A stretch of 64,000 bases of DNA from Geotoga petraea (lineage in GTDB: Bacteria; Thermotogota; Thermotogae; Petrotogales; Petrotogaceae): the NCBI RefSeq assembly GCF_900102615.1, contig NZ_FMYV01000001.1, positions 248,913 through 312,912 of the forward strand, given 5' to 3'. Position numbers and translations under genes: made by a program. The notes under the pieces are model-generated. The model searched no databases. It was not told the origin of the DNA and saw only the letters and a list, made by a program, of their open reading frames with translations. Positions within the stretch are counted from its first letter, which is position 1; every line of letters begins with the position of its first letter. Shown here one piece after another: positions 61,656-64,000 of this stretch.

Positions 61656-62183
61656 ATGCCAGAAGAAAATAAAGATTCAGGTCTATATAAAAAAATATAC
61701 AACGAAAACTATAAATACGTTAGAAATATTCTTAGAAAATCCATAAATAATAACGATTTAGAAGATGCAACACAGGAAGTATTCTTAAGAATATTTAAAG
61801 GTTTGGATAATTTTAAGGGTAATTCAAAAATACAAACTTGGATTTATAAAATAACAGAAAATGTAGCTATTGATTTTAAAAAGAAATATGTAAAAGAAAA
61901 TAAACAAAATAAAAAAATAGCTCAACATAAAATTTATAAATCATACAATTTTACAAAACATATCTTTGATAAAATGAACTATGATCAGCTACTAAAATAT
62001 ATTGATAAACTTAGTCCAAACGATAGAATAATATTAAAGTTACGAGAGATAAATAATTATGATTATAAAAAAATATCTAAATTATTAAACATTCCAATTG
62101 GAACCGTAAAAAGTAGGATTTTTTATTCCAGAAAAAAAATAAAGAAAATGATAGAGAGTGATAATGGGGGTGAAGAATTATGA
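61656..62183 (+). CDS. ECF sigma factor (RpoE/SigW type)
   Basis: This 175-residue protein has region 2 (DLEDATQEVFLRIFKGLDNF, NSKIQTWIYKITENVAIDFK) and region 4 (LSPNDRIILKLREINNYDYK, KISKLLNIPIGTVKSRIFYS). AGGAGGG at 61643-61649 selects ATG 61656. It overlaps the following rseC-like gene. It likely responds to envelope stress given that partner; no RseA-type anti-sigma gene is adjacent. Confidence 0.9.
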   Translation: MPEENKDSGLYKKIYNENYKYVRNILRKSINNNDLEDATQEVFLRIFKGLDNFKGNSKIQTWIYKITENVAIDFKKKYVKENKQNKKIAQHKIYKSYNFTKHIFDKMNYDQLLKYIDKLSPNDRIILKLREINNYDYKKISKLLNIPIGTVKSRIFYSRKKIKKMIESDNGGEEL

Positions 62184-62608
62184 GAGAATTAATGACTGTA
62201 AAAAAAATGGATAATAAATATGTATATTTAAAAACTAATAGAGCTTCAGAATGTTCAACTTGTTCTATTAGCGGAGCTTGTAGTTTAACAGGTACTCCCG
62301 ATATTGAGTTAAAAGCTATGAGAGAAGAGTCATACATACCAGGTGAAAAAGTATTAGTTGAACTACCACAAGTCCCATTGGCAAAGATAGCTATGTTGGT
62401 TTATGGTTTTCCATTATTAGTTTTCTTAGCTTTGGCTATTTTAAGTTATGGAATTGGATTAAACGATCTTTTTTCTTTTTCTATCGCTATAGGTGGTATG
62501 GCTGTTAGTTATTTTATACTATCTATTTTAGACAAAAAGAAGTTTAAAGATATGTACTTGCCTAAAATAATTAAAAAAGTAAAAAACGAAATAAAAATAA
62601 ACGATTAG
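62180..62608 (+). CDS. rseC: RseC/MucC family membrane protein (SoxR-reducing system-like)
   Basis: This 142-residue protein has the N-terminal cysteine cluster CSTCSISGACS of RseC/MucC and two membrane spans (ALAILSYGI region and FSIAIGGMAVSYFILSILD). RseC modulates sigma-E activity in E. coli and relates to the Rsx/Rnf system. It overlaps the sigma gene by 4 bases and ends at a terminator. Confidence 0.85.
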   Translation: MRELMTVKKMDNKYVYLKTNRASECSTCSISGACSLTGTPDIELKAMREESYIPGEKVLVELPQVPLAKIAMLVYGFPLLVFLALAILSYGIGLNDLFSFSIAIGGMAVSYFILSILDKKKFKDMYLPKIIKKVKNEIKIND

Positions 62609-62640
62609 AAGAAGCTGTTTTCATAGCTTCTTCTTTTTTT
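62607..62640 (+). terminator. Terminator after the ECF sigma-rseC unit
   Basis: AGAAGAAGCT (62607-62616) pairs with AGCTTCTTCT (62625-62634) around GTTTTCAT, followed by T6 (62635-62640). Confidence 0.9.
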
Positions 62641-62652
62641 GAAAAATTTTTC

Positions 62653-62668
62653 GTGAAATATTTTTCAT
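62653..62668 (+). promoter_or_regulatory. ATGAA-N6-TTCAT-like site upstream of gdhA
   Basis: GTGAA-ATATTT-TTCAT matches the repeat of the asparaginase, aminotransferase and opp promoters in 9 of 10 arm positions and in spacing. A weaker copy, ATGAA-AAAATA-TTCCC (62785-62800, 8 of 10), lies at the predicted start point of gdhA. Confidence 0.5.
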
Positions 62669-62701
62669 AGTAATGGGGAATATAAATATAAATCAGTTTA
62701 A

Positions 62702-62776
62702 TTAACTCTAATTCATTATAAATGATATACATTAAATTTAATCGAACTTTATTTTTTATATAAAAAGTTCTAAAAT
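62702..62776 (+). promoter_or_regulatory. Two candidate promoters of gdhA
   Basis: P1: TTAACT (62702-62707), 18 bases, TATACA (62726-62731) preceded by TGA. P2: TTTATT (62748-62753), 17 bases, TAAAAT (62771-62776). Neither is a strong match. The rest of the 220-base gap before gdhA holds only the inverted repeats described. Confidence 0.45.
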
Positions 62777-62828
62777 AAAGGTGTATGAAAAAATATTCCC
62801 CAACCATTATTAAGGGAGGTTATTGAGT

Positions 62829-64000
62829 ATGAGCTTATATGAAAATGCAGTAAGGCAGTTTAACAAGGCTGCTGATATTATGAACTTAGAAAAAGATCTA
62901 AAAGACGTTTTAACAAAACCAAAAAGAGAACTAACTGTTAATTTCCCAGTTAGAATGGATGACGGTACAGTAAGAGTATTTACCGGGTATAGAGTTCAAC
63001 ATAATGTTGCAAGAGGTCCCGCTAAAGGTGGGATAAGATTTCATTCAGAAGTTACTCTTGATGAAGTAAAAGCATTAGCATTTTGGATGACATGGAAAGC
63101 GGCAGTTGTTGATATTCCATATGGTGGAGGAAAAGGTGGAATAACAGTTAATCCTAAAGAACTATCAGATGGTGAATTAGAAAGAATGTCAAGAAGATTC
63201 TTCTCAGAAATTCAAATAATAATAGGAGAAGAGAAAGATATTCCTGCTCCAGATGTCAATACAAATGGTCAAATAATGGCTTGGTTTATGGATACTTATT
63301 CAATGAATGTTGGAAGAACCGAATTAGGTATAGTTACTGGTAAACCTTTAGAAATTGGTGGATCAGAAGGAAGAACTGAAGCCACAGGAAGAGGAGTTAG
63401 AATTTGTATTGAAGAAGGAATAAATTACATGAGAAAACTTGGGAAAATTACTAAAGAAAATAAAGATTTAACAGTTGCTGTCCACGGTTTTGGTAACGTA
63501 GGAACCTATGCATCTATTTTAACAGCAGAAGAAGTTGGAATGAAAGTTGTAGCTGTTTCTGATTCATCTGGTGGGCTTTATAATGCAGAAGGTTTTTCAC
63601 CAGCTGAATTAAAAGAATTAAGTGAAAAGACATTATCAAGAAAATCCAGCTTACATGATGTTAACGATGGTAAATACAAAACAATAACAAATGATGAAAT
63701 AATTTCTTTAGATGTAGATATTTTCTCTCCTTGTGCTATAGAAAACACTATTACTATGGATAATGTTGATAGTGTAAAAGCAAAATTAATTGTAGAAGGT
63801 GCTAATGGACCATTAACACCAGAAGCTGATGAAAAATTAACAGAAAAAGGAGTATTTATTGTTCCGGACTTTTTAGCAAATGCCGGTGGAGTTACAGTAT
63901 CTTATTTTGAATGGGTACAAGGCTTGCAATGGAACTTCTGGGAGTTAGAAGACGTAAGAGAAGCTTTACATAGAAAAATGACAAAAGCCTTCTATGATGT
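62829..64000 (+). CDS. gdhA: Glutamate dehydrogenase (3' end outside window)
   Basis: The frame is open to the window end with 390 codons visible, of about 415-430 expected. It interconverts glutamate with 2-oxoglutarate and ammonia. Family motifs: VNFPVRMDDGTVRVFTGYRV, QHNVARGPAKGGIRFH, the catalytic-lysine segment VDIPYGGGKGGI, PAPDVNTNGQIMAWFMD, the Rossmann glycines VAVHGFGNVG and EGANGPLTPEAD. GGGAGG is 9 bases before the ATG. Its leader shares inverted repeats with other amino-acid catabolism genes in this window. Cofactor preference cannot be judged. Confidence 0.95.
   Translation, partial: MSLYENAVRQFNKAADIMNLEKDLKDVLTKPKRELTVNFPVRMDDGTVRVFTGYRVQHNVARGPAKGGIRFHSEVTLDEVKALAFWMTWKAAVVDIPYGGGKGGITVNPKELSDGELERMSRRFFSEIQIIIGEEKDIPAPDVNTNGQIMAWFMDTYSMNVGRTELGIVTGKPLEIGGSEGRTEATGRGVRICIEEGINYMRKLGKITKENKDLTVAVHGFGNVGTYASILTAEEVGMKVVAVSDSSGGLYNAEGFSPAELKELSEKTLSRKSSLHDVNDGKYKTITNDEIISLDVDIFSPCAIENTITMDNVDSVKAKLIVEGANGPLTPEADEKLTEKGVFIVPDFLANAGGVTVSYFEWVQGLQWNFWELEDVREALHRKMTKAFYD

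Noticed and set aside
34204-62668. The ATGAA-N6-TTCAT sites as Rex boxes
   Set aside because: Rex sites have GTGAA-N4-TTCAC; here the gap between arms is 6 bases in every copy, and the outer TT/AA is missing.
34204-62668. The sites as plain ARG boxes
   Set aside because: Spacing agrees, but the T and A flanking the central four bases are not kept in any of the four copies, so I did not name ArgR as the regulator.
1-64000. CRISPR arrays, insertion sequences, prophage or replication origin
   Set aside because: No regularly spaced direct repeats, transposase or integrase genes, or DnaA-box clusters were seen; the gene content is housekeeping.

Overview
The window is bacterial, AT-rich (I estimate about 30% GC) and densely packed. 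The organism is most likely a low-GC member of the Thermotogota (Petrotoga/Geotoga/Oceanotoga-like). The evidence is the uninterrupted spc-alpha ribosomal operon running secY-adk-map-infA-rpmJ-rpsM-rpsK-rpsD-rpoA-rplQ, rpsB without tsf, mreB placed next to flagellar rod and ring genes, a RecJ of about 1000 residues, and non-lipidated solute-binding and FlgH proteins. This assignment is inference: no 16S gene is present. Many genes start with TTG or GTG, and several starts were moved to agree with Shine-Dalgarno (SD) spacing.

Layout. 1-9087: ribosomal protein operon with secY, adk, map, infA and rpoA, ended by a clear terminator. 9100-14225: rho, a lipase-like hydrolase, an amidohydrolase, a secreted protein, a radical SAM gene, and the RNase P RNA, whose first helix reuses the stop codon of the gene before it. 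14230-17712 (minus): prfA, a small membrane protein and thrS. 17860-24216 (plus): DUF177-rpmF-plsX-glmS-rsfS, then rpsB and miaB. 24215-33649 (minus): one apparent 9.4-kb operon, recJ-DUF3343-yqgF-mreB-flgF-flgG-flgA-flgH-flgI-rod-binding protein, starting at a good sigma-A promoter. 33684-37320: RibD-like reductase; asparaginase, a membrane protein with a probable non-AUG start, and tsaB. 37313-47636 (minus): a DUF457-like hydrolase, rex, leuS, a coiled-coil membrane protein, a sigma factor, tRNA-Gly, tRNA-Thr, PduL-type acyltransferase, yqeH, a tandem HAD phosphatase, DUF4911, PhoH/PIN and a DnaQ-like exonuclease. 47680-54744: aminotransferase, an RsbW-like ATPase with a polytopic membrane protein, a pseudouridine synthase, an unknown protein, a chemoreceptor and tRNA-Val. 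54784-61630: a five-gene oligopeptide ABC transporter. 61630-64000: ECF sigma factor with RseC, then glutamate dehydrogenase, cut by the window end.

Main observation. A 16-bp inverted repeat, ATGAA-N6-TTCAT, lies upstream of four separate transcription units: L-asparaginase, a class I aminotransferase, the oligopeptide transporter and glutamate dehydrogenase. All four import or break down peptides and amino acids. The spacing equals that of the ARG box, so an ArgR-like or unknown regulator may control an amino-acid catabolic regulon here. Other items of note are a structured RNA between rpsD and rpoA that places a strong SD behind a hairpin, large helical insertions in both OppC and OppF of the same transporter, a RecJ with a degenerate helicase-like C-terminal half, and two secreted-protein genes whose SD points to an ATT start.

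The genes are mostly housekeeping: translation, tRNA and ribosome maturation, envelope and flagellum. Around them sits amino-acid fermentation: peptide uptake, deamination by asparaginase and glutamate dehydrogenase, transamination, PduL-type acyl phosphate formation and Rex redox sensing.
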